A stretch of DNA of 64,000 bases from an uncultured Prevotellaceae bacterium (GCA_900315565.1 OMZS01000009.1:83654-147653); one strand, 5' to 3'; shown: positions 8,918 through 17,607, numbered from the stretch's first letter. The notes: a model not told the origin generated them from the sequence alone. A program made the numbers and translations.

Positions 8918-9064
8918 CTTTTGCCTCGTATGAGGCAAAAGCATCTGTTAATTATATCTCAGTATATGCATGTACCTGCCGAAAGCCGATGGAAACTCCT
9001 TCGGACGTGGCACGGGGCGGTTTACCCGTTCCCATCAACAGTATTAGTCGAATACCGTCATTAA
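8917..9064 (+). other. Structured leader with perfect hairpin and 32-codon upstream ORF
   Basis: An 11-bp perfect stem (GCTTTTGCCTC 8917-8927, GAGGCAAAAGC 8932-8942) with loop GTAT starts the leader. A small ORF (8966-9064, 32 codons, beginning MHVPAESRWKLLRTWHGAVY) follows, overlapped by further short inverted repeats: ACGGG/CCCGT near 9012-9028 and GTATT/AATAC at 9040-9054. No ribosome-binding site is evident, so the ORF may be incidental and the RNA structure may be the functional part. No known riboswitch class is recognised. Confidence 0.35.
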
Positions 9065-9112
9065 AAACATGGTTAATTTCTATTATTTGCAACTATAACA
9101 AAAACTTATATT

Positions 9113-12100
9113 ATGAAACAGAGAATTCGTTTTTTCTGCCTAACACTATTGGTAATGGTGGCGGGCATGGCGATGGCGGACACCTACACAGTAGTAGGTT
9201 CTTCAAGCATCGTCAACGGAACAGAGTGGAACGTTTCCAACACCGACAACGACATGAATCCAGATGGAAACGGAAACTACACACTTGTTATTCCCAAAAG
9301 ACCTATCAATGCAGGTACTTATGAGTACAAGGTTATTAGGAATCATGACTATGAAAACGGCGAATGGGGAATTAATGGCCAAAATACAGGGAATGCCCAG
9401 CTCACAATTTCTGAGAATGGCACCTACGACATTGTCTTCATGTTCGACACCAAAGAGTGGAAACCAAAGGCAACTGCAATTAAAAGTATTGAAAAAGTTT
9501 CAGTAGTTGGTTCAAGCACCGAGCTCTTTGATAAGCTATGGAACTTTAATGTCAATGACATGGCCTTACAAGCCGATGGCACCTACAAGTGGAACAAAGA
9601 AACTTCCGTCGGGGGGAACGTTGAGTACAAAGTTGTGGTGAACCGTTCGTGGGGCAATGCATTCCCATCGCAAAATCTCTCTTTGACAATTCCTTCAGAT
9701 GGCACATACAACTGTGAGTTCACTTTCAACCCGACCACTTATGCGGTCAGTGCTACAGCCACACCTATCACCAGTTATGTTGCCCAAATCGGCAGCGCTT
9801 ATTATACGACGCTTCAGGCTGCTATTGATGCAGCCGAGACGGGTGCTACCATCAACATTCTGAAGGACTATACCCTGACCACTGTCACCACGAGCCCGAA
9901 CAACAAGTACAACGTCAACGTTAACAAGAGCGTGACTATCAATGGTGATGGCCATACCATCACTTCTTCTGAAGGCAAGCGTGCGTTGGCACTAACCGGT
10001 GACGGCAACAACATTACTCTCAAGAACCTGACCGTGGTTAACAACAAGTCAGACTGGTGCGTTGGCATCCTCAACAATCCTACAGTAACACTTGATGCCA
10101 CGACTATTGACGGATCAGGATACAAAAAAGGGGAATACAACCAGCCCCTTACTATCGGTGGCTCCGGCGCAGGAGGCGTGAAACTGAACGTTACGAACGG
10201 CAGCGTCATCAAGACCAACGACGAGGGCACGGCACACTACTCCATCATCGCTTGGCGTCCAGCAGAGATAACAGTCACCGACTCCGAACTGACAGGCTGG
10301 GCTGCCATATACTTCAAGCCCGCTGCAACCGGATCCACTGCAACGGTTGAGAACTGTACGCTTACTTCAAAGAACCCCTATAGCGGCAACTCGAATCCGT
10401 TCGGAGTGTTCTCCATTGAGGCCACTAACGTAACGGTTGACGTCACAAATTCGACCATCGATATAGACGGAGTCAGCAACAAGCAGGCCATCGTGAACTA
10501 CGGAACGACTTACGGCGACTGCACGGGTAGCATGGTGAACCTCGGAGATGGCAACAAGGTCACCCTGAAAAACCAGGCTACGTTCACATTCAACCAAGGC
10601 GACACATACAAGCTCCAAGTTTCTGGCGGCCTGTTCAGCGAGCAGGTTCCAGAAGAGAACTGCGTCGAGGGAATCATCCCAACCGCAAATACAGACGAGA
10701 CAACAAGTGCGGCCTACCCATACACCGTGAAGGAAGGATCTTACGTCGCCCAGATTGAGGGCGGTGCCAAGTACGAGACGCTCCAGTCCGCTATTGATGC
10801 AGCTGAGACGGGTGCTACCATCAACATTCTGAAGGACTATACACTGACAACTGTCACGACCAGCCCGAACAACAAGTACAACGTCAACGTTAACAAGAGT
10901 GTGACTATCAATGGTGATGGCCATACCATCACATCTTCTGAAGGCAAGCGTGCTTTGGCACTAACGGGTGACGGCAACAATATTACTCTCAAGAACCTGA
11001 CCGTAGTAAACAACAAATCCGACTGGTGTGTTGGCATCCTCAACAATCCTACAGTAACACTTGATGCCACAACTATTGACGGATCAGGACACAAAGGGGG
11101 ATTCAACCAACCCCTTACTATCGGTGGCTCCGGCGAAGGAGGCGTGAAACTGAACGTTACGAACGGCAGCGTCATCAAGACCAACGACGAGGGCACGGCA
11201 CACTACTCCATCATTGCTTGGCGTCCGTCTGAGATTACGGTGACCGATTCAAAACTCATCGGTTGGGCAGGTATCTATCTGAAGCCCGACGCAGCTGGTT
11301 CAATCGTAAAGATTGAAGGTAGCGAAATAGTTAGCAAAGGTATTGCCGGTTATAGTAGTGGTAACAGCTTTGCTGCCATCGTATCTGAGGGTGATAACAT
11401 TCAAATAGAGATTAAGGATACGAAGATTAACACTACTCCTGCCGAAGACACCTATGAGTCACTCTTCGTAATTACAGGGTCTAACAATGTTGTGAAAATA
11501 CTTGGTACAACAGAGTACGAGACTACAGACATGACCTTGGGTGCTGTGACCTCTTATCCAGCAGCGCTCTTTAACAACAAGGTTTACTTTGATGACGAAA
11601 CCAAGGCTGCATTTGCGAAGTACTTCACTGCTGAAGATGGCCCAACGATTTCAGATGAGAAGGAGTCACCAATCAATCTCTATCCTTTGGTTTATGCTCC
11701 AGAAGTTTACTACTACTGGGAGGTTCAAGGTGGCTATGCAGGCGTTTATACAAATTTTGCCTACCCATTTGAAAAGACAGAAGAGTTTATCCTTGGTGAT
11801 GGTGAATATATAAAGCTGATGAAGGATATCACATTAGACCACAACATCGTGAATCCTCTTGCCAGTGGCACTATCAATCTGTTGCTTGACAATTATACTA
11901 TTACTAAGGGAGATTATTCTCTACAGTTGAAGGAAGGTCAAACTATCAAGACCGACAAGCAGACCGACATCTTCTCGGCTGTTGATGAAGGCTATAAGGT
12001 TGTGGAGACTGCTGTAGAGGGTGGATATACTTATACAGTTGTAGCCAAGGAGTATGTAGCCCAGATTGGTGAAGGCGATACCGCTGTGAAGTACGAGACT

Positions 12101-13453
12101 CTTCAGGATGCAATCAATGCCTGTGAGACAGGTACTGAAACAACCATTAAACTGCTTTGTGATGTTACCGATGGCGCAGGCTTTGCTATTCCCGATGGAA
12201 CCAAGAATAAGAATATCATCATTGACTTCGATGGTAAGTCTTACAACGTGACCAAGGATGCTGTAGGTTCTGGTAATACCAAGTCACAGGCTATGCACTT
12301 CTATTCTGGCAATACTCTGACTCTGAAGAACGGTACGATTACCTCTGCTGCCACATCCGAAGAGAACAAGCTGAAGATGATGATGCAGAACTACTGCGAC
12401 CTGACGCTCGACGGCATGACCATCGACTGCAGCAATGTCAACGGCGGCACGTATGGAACATTCACCGGCGCAGATGCATACTGGAGCAACAAGTCTGTTC
12501 CTGTATTCAACTTCAATACAGGCAATGCTACCATCAAGAACACAACCATTACTTTCCGCGACGGCGACAACATGGGACTCTGTGTAGATGGAGGAGCGGT
12601 TGCTCTTGGTGAAGGTGTTGTCGTGAATGGTCCTGTCAGTGCAGTAACAGGTACTGTGACCATTACGGATGGTAAGTATAGCGGAGCAATCACGGCAGAC
12701 AAGGCAACTATACAAATCTCTGGTGGTGTATTCGCTGAAAAACCTGCAGAGGAATACTGCGCAGATGGTTATGTTGCAACTGACAACACCGACGAGGCAA
12801 CAATGGCTCAATATCCTTACACAGTAAAGAGCAAAGAGGAGGCTGGTGTATTCGAGTTGATTGACGGTAAGGTTTATCCTTATCTCGACTACAACGAAGA
12901 TAAGCCCGCTGAATCTGTATCGTATTTCCGTACGTTTAAAAACCAAAATTGGCAGTCCCTGTACATCCCATTCGATATCAATGATGTGACAAAACTTGCA
13001 GACAAATATGAATTTGCTAAAGTCCACATGGTTGCTTACGAAACTGATGACAATGGTGTTGTTTCAAGCGATAGGATCAGATTGTATTATATTCCGATTA
13101 CAAGCGGTACTATATATGCAAATAAGCCCTATCTTATTAAGTTGAAGAACAAAGAAGATATGAATAAACAGCAGGAAATTAAGGTGGAGAAAACAACATT
13201 GTATAAAACACAAAATATCAATGACGATCCTATGAAATGCTCCACGACGAACGCTGATTACTTATTCAAAGGCACGTACAGAACCGATGAAGTAAAGGCT
13301 GTTCCAAATGACCCGTCAACACATTTCTTCGGAGTAGGTGGTGGAGGCATTAGCTATATCTCCAATAATACCTTATCTTCTTATCGTTGGTACATAAAGG
13401 TTGATCCTAAGGATGTCAATTATGCTAAACCTACCATTGAATTTGTGATGTGA
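9113..13453 (+). CDS. Large secreted repeat protein, beta-helix-like; ends at a premature TGA
   Basis: 1446 residues with a Sec signal peptide (residues 1-22, FFCLTLLVMVAGMAMA). Residues about 23-215 form two tandem modules with VVGSS...AGTYEYKV and VVGSS...VEYKVVV patterns, resembling X25-type starch-binding-like domains. Three long modules follow, each opening YVAQI...TLQ.AI.A.ETG (near residues 222, 544 and 981), with repeated short beta strands such as SVTINGDGHTI and NITLKNLTV that suggest a parallel beta-helix. The C-terminal part (about 1240-1446) opens YFRTFKNQNWQSLYIPFDI. The frame stops at TGA 13451-13453, but the same frame continues for 52 codons with a typical surface-protein tail. 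Function is unknown; it is probably exported or surface attached, possibly through the T9SS encoded at 38825-44955. Confidence 0.85.
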   Translation: MKQRIRFFCLTLLVMVAGMAMADTYTVVGSSSIVNGTEWNVSNTDNDMNPDGNGNYTLVIPKRPINAGTYEYKVIRNHDYENGEWGINGQNTGNAQLTISENGTYDIVFMFDTKEWKPKATAIKSIEKVSVVGSSTELFDKLWNFNVNDMALQADGTYKWNKETSVGGNVEYKVVVNRSWGNAFPSQNLSLTIPSDGTYNCEFTFNPTTYAVSATATPITSYVAQIGSAYYTTLQAAIDAAETGATINILKDYTLTTVTTSPNNKYNVNVNKSVTINGDGHTITSSEGKRALALTGDGNNITLKNLTVVNNKSDWCVGILNNPTVTLDATTIDGSGYKKGEYNQPLTIGGSGAGGVKLNVTNGSVIKTNDEGTAHYSIIAWRPAEITVTDSELTGWAAIYFKPAATGSTATVENCTLTSKNPYSGNSNPFGVFSIEATNVTVDVTNSTIDIDGVSNKQAIVNYGTTYGDCTGSMVNLGDGNKVTLKNQATFTFNQGDTYKLQVSGGLFSEQVPEENCVEGIIPTANTDETTSAAYPYTVKEGSYVAQIEGGAKYETLQSAIDAAETGATINILKDYTLTTVTTSPNNKYNVNVNKSVTINGDGHTITSSEGKRALALTGDGNNITLKNLTVVNNKSDWCVGILNNPTVTLDATTIDGSGHKGGFNQPLTIGGSGEGGVKLNVTNGSVIKTNDEGTAHYSIIAWRPSEITVTDSKLIGWAGIYLKPDAAGSIVKIEGSEIVSKGIAGYSSGNSFAAIVSEGDNIQIEIKDTKINTTPAEDTYESLFVITGSNNVVKILGTTEYETTDMTLGAVTSYPAALFNNKVYFDDETKAAFAKYFTAEDGPTISDEKESPINLYPLVYAPEVYYYWEVQGGYAGVYTNFAYPFEKTEEFILGDGEYIKLMKDITLDHNIVNPLASGTINLLLDNYTITKGDYSLQLKEGQTIKTDKQTDIFSAVDEGYKVVETAVEGGYTYTVVAKEYVAQIGEGDTAVKYETLQDAINACETGTETTIKLLCDVTDGAGFAIPDGTKNKNIIIDFDGKSYNVTKDAVGSGNTKSQAMHFYSGNTLTLKNGTITSAATSEENKLKMMMQNYCDLTLDGMTIDCSNVNGGTYGTFTGADAYWSNKSVPVFNFNTGNATIKNTTITFRDGDNMGLCVDGGAVALGEGVVVNGPVSAVTGTVTITDGKYSGAITADKATIQISGGVFAEKPAEEYCADGYVATDNTDEATMAQYPYTVKSKEEAGVFELIDGKVYPYLDYNEDKPAESVSYFRTFKNQNWQSLYIPFDINDVTKLADKYEFAKVHMVAYETDDNGVVSSDRIRLYYIPITSGTIYANKPYLIKLKNKEDMNKQQEIKVEKTTLYKTQNINDDPMKCSTTNADYLFKGTYRTDEVKAVPNDPSTHFFGVGGGGISYISNNTLSSYRWYIKVDPKDVNYAKPTIEFVM
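9821..10260 (+). repeat. Direct repeat copy 1 inside the secreted repeat protein
   Basis: About 440 bp nearly identical at the DNA level to 10790-11226. It encodes the first beta-helix-like module from AIDAAETGATINILKDY to HYSIIAWRP. The near-identity at synonymous sites points to a recent duplication or gene conversion. Confidence 0.92.
10790..11226 (+). repeat. Direct repeat copy 2 inside the secreted repeat protein
   Basis: Second copy of the 440-bp module, one codon shorter than copy 1 (YKKGEYNQ versus HKGGFNQ at protein level). Recombination between copies would remove or add about 966-969 bp in frame. Confidence 0.92.
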
Positions 13454-13612
13454 GATGAAGGCGTTACAGGTATATCCAACATTGATTCTGGCGACAAATC
13501 TGAAATTGATGGCTATTACACCATTAATGGTGTTCGTTCAGAAGTTCCAGTAAGGGGCATGAATATTGTGAAATACAAGAATGGTAAAACAAAGAAAGTA
13601 ATGATTAAATAA
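13454..13612 (+). pseudogene. Detached C-terminal tail of the secreted repeat protein
   Basis: Directly after the TGA at 13451-13453, in the same frame, 52 sense codons run to TAA at 13610-13612. They encode DEGVTGISNI..., then DGYYTINGVRSEVPVRGMNI and a final KTKKVMIK. This matches the style of C-terminal tails of Bacteroidota secreted proteins (Y.ING.R...P..GM.IVK..GK..KV.IK), some of which are T9SS sorting domains. With one base change at the TGA the protein would be 1499 residues. A nonsense mutation, a sequencing error or stop-codon readthrough are all possible. Confidence 0.8.
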
Positions 13613-13619
13613 AGTAAAA

Positions 13620-13817
13620 ATGGAAACAAAAAGTTTTTATGAAAGTCCTCAAACCGAAATAGTGAGTTTGAGAGTCTTCATGCCTATTTTAGGTGGAGAC
13701 CCTTATCTACCACAGGTTTCAGACAATCAACTTGATGCCAAAGAACAGTTTGATTTCTTCGAAGAAGACGAGTCTCTCCCAGAGAATAAGAACCTTTGGG
13801 ATGAAGATGAAAAATAG
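13620..13817 (+). CDS. Small acidic companion protein (65 residues), unknown function
   Basis: 65 residues beginning METKSFYESPQTEIVSLRVF and ending with an acidic stretch (FDFFEEDESLPENKNLWDED). It starts 7 bp after the stop of the preceding tail, so it is almost certainly co-transcribed. The opening Y.SP..E...L layout followed by a small-residue segment (ILGGD) resembles short proteins often found after large Bacteroidota surface proteins; no function is established. There is no signal peptide or transmembrane segment. A terminator follows at 13873. Confidence 0.65.
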   Translation: METKSFYESPQTEIVSLRVFMPILGGDPYLPQVSDNQLDAKEQFDFFEEDESLPENKNLWDEDEK

Positions 13818-13872
13818 CAATAAGTACCGCCCATTTATTTGTGGGATGAGTAAGTTTTTAAATTGTTAATAA

Positions 13873-13913
13873 AGAGAGGATGTGCCTGGTGTAACGGGTG
13901 CATCCTCTTTTTC
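13873..13913 (+). terminator. Terminator after the small companion gene
   Basis: Stem AGAGGATG (13875-13882) / CATCCTCT (13901-13908) followed by TTTTTCG. It separates the repeat-protein operon from the lipoprotein transcription unit. Confidence 0.75.
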
Positions 13914-14028
13914 GTTTAGGCGGTTCATGGGTGATGGAAAAGGGTGATGAGGAAAGGGTTTGAAGAGTTTTTAGGGTTTTCCCCGCATTTTTTGGGGAAA
14001 TTCCTCATGTAGTTTTGCATATATTATA

Positions 14029-14036
14029 TATTTTTG
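14029..14036 (+). promoter_or_regulatory. Putative -7 box for the glycine-zipper lipoprotein
   Basis: TATTTTTG fits TAnnTTTG; transcription would begin near 14043, placing the hexanucleotide array (14055-14156) in the 5' leader. No well-spaced TTTG is seen. Confidence 0.45.
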
Positions 14037-14054
14037 CAGCGTGAAAGAGTGGAT

Positions 14055-14156
14055 ATAACGCTAACGTTAACGATAACGCTAACATTAACGATAACCATAA
14101 CGGGAACGATAATGTCAACCATAACAATAACGAGAACGAGAACAAGGACGAAAACG
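14055..14156 (+). repeat. Degenerate hexanucleotide tandem array (NNAACG x 17)
   Basis: Seventeen consecutive 6-base units of the form NNAACG (ATAACG, CTAACG, TTAACG, later AGAACG, AAAACG), a few with a single substitution. The array ends 24 bp before the lipoprotein ATG. Read in one frame it encodes an alternating Thr with Ile/Leu, later Arg, string that ends at TAA 14166-14168. Confidence 0.85.
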
Positions 14157-14180
14157 AATAACAAATAAGGAAAATCGACT

Positions 14181-15074
14181 ATGAAGAAAGTATTTGTATA
14201 TGCAATGGCAGGCGCGCTGCTGATGAGCAGCTGCGGCAGCTACACGGCCAGCGGGGCTTATACCGGCTCTATGCTGGGCAGTATTTTGGGATCGGCCATC
14301 GGCGGTCTGAACGACGGCCCGCGCGGCAGCGACTGGGGCAGCATCCTGGGTATGGCCGGTGGTGCGGTGGTAGGTGCAGCCATTGGCAGTGCAGCCGACC
14401 GTGCTCAAGAGGAGCGTATTCAGCAGAAGCGCGAGGAGATTCGCATGCGCAGCCAGCACCGCAACTCTGCCGGCTACAGCACCTACGAGTCGGACCGTGG
14501 CTACGACAGCCAGTACCAATATGGACAGCCTAACGGCAGCTCTTCGGGCTACAGCAACCGTGAGGTTTCTACCGGTGGCAACTACAACGTTGACAGCGGC
14601 ATGGATCCCTCGAACAGCGGCGACGACCGCATTGAGTTCAAGAGCGGTAATGGCGCCAACAATTTCTCTGCTCCGGCCACACCAGCCGACGAGTTCTCCT
14701 CGTCGGTGAATTCTACCGAGCCTTCTACGGGCATTGTGGTTCGCAACCTGCATTTTGCCGACGAGAGCCGCAACCGTCAGCTTGAGTCTAACGAAATCAT
14801 GAGGCTGACGTTTGAGGTGCGCAATATGACTTCGCGTACACTGTTCGACATTCGTCCGCACGTAGAGGAAGTTTCGGGCATGAAGAACATTTACATCTCG
14901 CCCGACGCTCGCGTAGAGTCGTTGGCTCCTGGCAAGGGCATCCGCTATACGGCCATGGTGAAGGCCGGACGGCGCGTAAAGGACGGCAACATTGTGCTGC
15001 GCGTTCAGGCACAGCAGGGCAACGGCCATTTGGTTTCGAATGCTGAGGAAATCACCATCCCGACGGTGAGATAA
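14181..15074 (+). CDS. Glycine-zipper outer-membrane lipoprotein
   Basis: 297 residues with a lipoprotein signal peptide and lipobox LLMSSC (Cys at 18). Residues about 25-75 form a glycine-zipper segment (GSMLGSILGSAIGGL and GMAGGAVVGAAIGSAADRA) like those of SlyB/OmpA-linker proteins. A Ser/Tyr/Gly-rich middle region follows, then a C-terminal domain (about 185-297) beginning IVVRNLHFADESRNRQLESN that has the look of an immunoglobulin-like or transglutaminase-adjacent fold. The role is unknown; envelope association is likely. It is a single-gene unit ending at a bidirectional terminator. Confidence 0.8.
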   Translation: MKKVFVYAMAGALLMSSCGSYTASGAYTGSMLGSILGSAIGGLNDGPRGSDWGSILGMAGGAVVGAAIGSAADRAQEERIQQKREEIRMRSQHRNSAGYSTYESDRGYDSQYQYGQPNGSSSGYSNREVSTGGNYNVDSGMDPSNSGDDRIEFKSGNGANNFSAPATPADEFSSSVNSTEPSTGIVVRNLHFADESRNRQLESNEIMRLTFEVRNMTSRTLFDIRPHVEEVSGMKNIYISPDARVESLAPGKGIRYTAMVKAGRRVKDGNIVLRVQAQQGNGHLVSNAEEITIPTVR

Positions 15075-15096
15075 GGGGGTTGGGATGTTTGATAAC

Positions 15097-15142
15097 AAAA
15101 AAAGCAGGACAAAAGATAGTTTTCTTTTATCCTGCTTTTTTG
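15097..15142. terminator. Bidirectional terminator between convergent genes
   Basis: Long inverted repeat: 15097-15116 pairs with 15124-15142 (core AAAGCAGGA / TCCTGCTTT) with A- and T-runs on both flanks. It lies between the lipoprotein (+) and rlpA (-), so it can serve both strands. Confidence 0.9.
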
Positions 15143-15153
15143 TTTGCATGCAA

Positions 15154-15972
15154 TTACTTGCCCTTGCCAAGTCCCCACTTTTTCAGACGCTCAAAAATGT
15201 TCCACGAGGAAGATTCTTGAGTGTTTTTTTCGGTCTCGACTTTTGGCTTAGCTTCTGTCCGAGGCTTGACTTCAGCCTTCTGACGGACAACGGTCTGCTT
15301 GGTGGCCGCTGGCTTGGGTTGCCCGCCTGTGGCTGCCTGCCGTTTGAGTGCGGCTGCTGGCATCTGCTGCGCGTCGTCGTCAGTAGGTTCGTTAGTCTGA
15401 GCGGTTGCCGGCTGCAGCACACTTTTCGAAGTAGTGGAGTTAGGAGCCTGATTGTTTTTCAGAATCCTTTTAGGCAGTTCCTTTTCGGCGGCAGCAGGTG
15501 TTTCGTCGCGGGCCTGCCACTCGGGAATGAAACTGTAACCCGCCTCGGCCATTTCAAAGTCGAGCTCAGGCAGTTGCACGTCATCGTCCTCTGGTCTGAA
15601 AGGAATGCCTACGGCCTGTTTGTAGGGTTGTACGGTGACCACTGCGATGCCGGCACTGATCATGCCCAATTCGCGGGCGGCACGCACAGAGAGGTCGATG
15701 ATGCGTCCGCGCACAAAGGGGCCGCGGTCGGTGACACGCACCACCACCTGCTTGCCGTTGGCGGGGTTGGTAACGAGCAGACGGGTGCCGAAGGGATAGG
15801 TGCGGTGGGCGCAGGTGAGACTATCGTGGTGCAGCCGTTCGCCGTTGGCGGTTCGTGCGCCAGTGGCTCTTCGTGAATAAAACGAAGCTTTACCCTTCTG
15901 CGTTTGAGCTTGCAGAGGGGTAAAGCATGAGAGAATCAGAATTGCAATAATTATTTTTGTCTTTAGTACCAT
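15154..15972 (-). CDS. rlpA: RlpA-family septal ring lytic transglycosylase-like protein
   Basis: 272 residues with an N-terminal signal peptide (ILILSCFTPLQAQ). Residues about 25-115 form a double-psi beta-barrel: KGKASFYSRRATGARTANGE, HRTYPFGTRLLVTN and VRVTDRGPFVRGRIIDLS, the RlpA signature. In characterised RlpA proteins this domain cleaves denuded peptidoglycan strands. The remainder is a Lys/Pro/Gln-rich low-complexity region without an SPOR domain. It starts 49 bp after gdhA on the same strand, so it may be co-transcribed with gdhA. A perfect 14-bp palindrome CGAAAGTACTTTCG lies just upstream (15983-15996). Confidence 0.88.
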   Translation of the reverse strand: MVLKTKIIIAILILSCFTPLQAQTQKGKASFYSRRATGARTANGERLHHDSLTCAHRTYPFGTRLLVTNPANGKQVVVRVTDRGPFVRGRIIDLSVRAARELGMISAGIAVVTVQPYKQAVGIPFRPEDDDVQLPELDFEMAEAGYSFIPEWQARDETPAAAEKELPKRILKNNQAPNSTTSKSVLQPATAQTNEPTDDDAQQMPAAALKRQAATGGQPKPAATKQTVVRQKAEVKPRTEAKPKVETEKNTQESSSWNIFERLKKWGLGKGK

Positions 15973-16021
15973 TCACTGTTATCGAAAGTACTTTCGCCCG
16001 CCTACTCGTACTTTGCAGGTT

Positions 16022-17359
16022 TTATACGATTCCTTGCGCCATCATGGCGTTGGCCACCTTCATGAATCCAGCCACATTGGCTCCTTTCACGTAGTTGATG
16101 TAGCCGTCCTCGCGCCCGTACTTGACGCATTGCTCGTGGATGCCGGCCATGATTTGGTGCAGATGTTTGTCCACCTCGTCGGCTGTCCAGCTCATGCGCA
16201 TGGAGTTTTGGGTCATTTCGAGGCCCGATGTGGCCACACCACCGGCGTTGACAGCCTTGCCCGGTGCGAAGAGCTGTCCGGCAGCGATAAACTTATTGAC
16301 AGCCTCGGCGGTGCATCCCATGTTGCTCACCTCGGCTACGCACAACGGCTTGTTGGCCAGTATGGCATCGGCGTCGGCACCGTTCAACTCGTTTTGCGTG
16401 GCACAAGGCAGATAGATGTCGGCCTTCTGCTCCCACGGTTTCTTGCCCTCGAAGAAGGTGGCTCCTTCGAATTCTTCGGCATAGGGTGAGCAGATGTCGT
16501 TGCCGCTGGCGCGCAGTTCGAGCATGTACTCAATTTTCTCCGCATCGAGTCCGGCGGGGTCGTAAATATAGCCGTCGGGGCCGCTGATGGTAATCACCTT
16601 GGCACCCAGCTCTGTGGCTTTCTTGGCAGCTCCCCACGCCACGTTGCCAAAGCCCGAAAGGGCGATGGTCTTGCCCTTGATGTCGAGACCGTGGGTCTTC
16701 ATCATGTGGTTGACAAAATAGAGCGCGCCGAAGCCTGTTGCCTCAGGACGCAGGATTGAACCACCCCACTCCAGTCCCTTGCCAGTGAGCGTGGCTGCGT
16801 GGAACTGGCTGGTGAGTTTCTTGTACATACCGAAGAGGTAGCCAATTTCGCGCCCTCCCACTCCGATGTCGCCAGCGGGCACATCCATGTCGGGACCAAT
16901 CACCTTGTAGAGCTCGGTCATGAAAGCCTGGCAGAAGCGCATGATTTCGTTGTCGCTCCTTCCGCGTATGCTGAAGTCCGAGCCGCCCTTTCCTCCGCCC
17001 ATGGGGAGCGTGGTGAGGGCGTTTTTGAAAGTCTGCTCAAATCCGAGGAACTTCAGAATGGAGAGGTTCACGGATGAGTGGAAACGCAGACCACCTTTAT
17101 AGGGTCCGATGGCGCTGTTGAACTGAACGCGATAACCCAGGTTTACGTGTACTTCACCCTTGTCATCGACCCAGGGCACACGGAAAGTGATGATGCGCTC
17201 GGGCTCAACAATGCGCTCAACGATTTTAGCTTTTTCGAACTCGGGATGCTGGTTATAGACGTCTTTAATAGACTCGAGCACTTCCCGAACGGCTTGTAAG
17301 AATTCCAATTCGCCCGGATGCTTTGCCTCCAGGTGCTGCATGATTTTCTCAACTTCCAT
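16022..17359 (-). CDS. gdhA: NADP-type glutamate dehydrogenase
   Basis: 445 residues, the size of hexameric bacterial GDH. The enzyme interconverts 2-oxoglutarate plus ammonia and glutamate in the cytoplasm, the main ammonia-assimilation route in gut and rumen Bacteroidales. Visible motifs are GPYKGGLRFHSSVN and LPMGGGKGGSDF (substrate and catalytic lysines), DVPAGDIGVGGREIG and the Rossmann segment ALSGFGNVAWGAA. The length and sequence style match the NADP-dependent (GdhA) type rather than the longer NAD types. A consensus promoter is present upstream. Confidence 0.95.
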   Translation of the reverse strand: MEVEKIMQHLEAKHPGELEFLQAVREVLESIKDVYNQHPEFEKAKIVERIVEPERIITFRVPWVDDKGEVHVNLGYRVQFNSAIGPYKGGLRFHSSVNLSILKFLGFEQTFKNALTTLPMGGGKGGSDFSIRGRSDNEIMRFCQAFMTELYKVIGPDMDVPAGDIGVGGREIGYLFGMYKKLTSQFHAATLTGKGLEWGGSILRPEATGFGALYFVNHMMKTHGLDIKGKTIALSGFGNVAWGAAKKATELGAKVITISGPDGYIYDPAGLDAEKIEYMLELRASGNDICSPYAEEFEGATFFEGKKPWEQKADIYLPCATQNELNGADADAILANKPLCVAEVSNMGCTAEAVNKFIAAGQLFAPGKAVNAGGVATSGLEMTQNSMRMSWTADEVDKHLHQIMAGIHEQCVKYGREDGYINYVKGANVAGFMKVANAMMAQGIV

Positions 17360-17416
17360 AGTAATGATTTTAGTTAGACTGTGTGTAAGATTAACAATGT
17401 GTTATACTTGGTGCAG

Positions 17417-17448
17417 CAAAAATAGAAAAAATATGAGTAAGTTCCAAA
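17417..17448 (-). promoter_or_regulatory. gdhA promoter with consensus -33/-7 spacing
   Basis: On the minus strand TTTG (17448-17445) is followed by exactly 20 bp and TATTTTTG (17424-17417), a textbook Bacteroidota sigma-ABfr promoter about 58 bp ahead of the gdhA ATG. Confidence 0.8.
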
Positions 17449-17607
17449 CTTTTCAATGAATAATTTTCGTATAGAGTTACATTTTGTTAAATTCATGCTT
17501 TCATGTGACACTTTGCTTATTCTGATGCCCCGAAAGGCCTTTCTCCACCGCGGTTTTGTAACCGCTGTGCCATGAGTGATGAATTGGTTTCCCCATGTAG
17601 CGCTTTT

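Noticed and set aside
14034-14168. Threonine/isoleucine attenuation leader peptide
   Set aside because: The Thr-Ile pattern is a consequence of the hexanucleotide array; there is no ATG, no terminator/antiterminator pair, and the downstream gene is a lipoprotein.
14115-15170. A 351-codon frame on the minus strand opposite the glycine-zipper lipoprotein
   Set aside because: The plus strand has a clear lipoprotein signal and glycine zipper; the antisense translation is low complexity.
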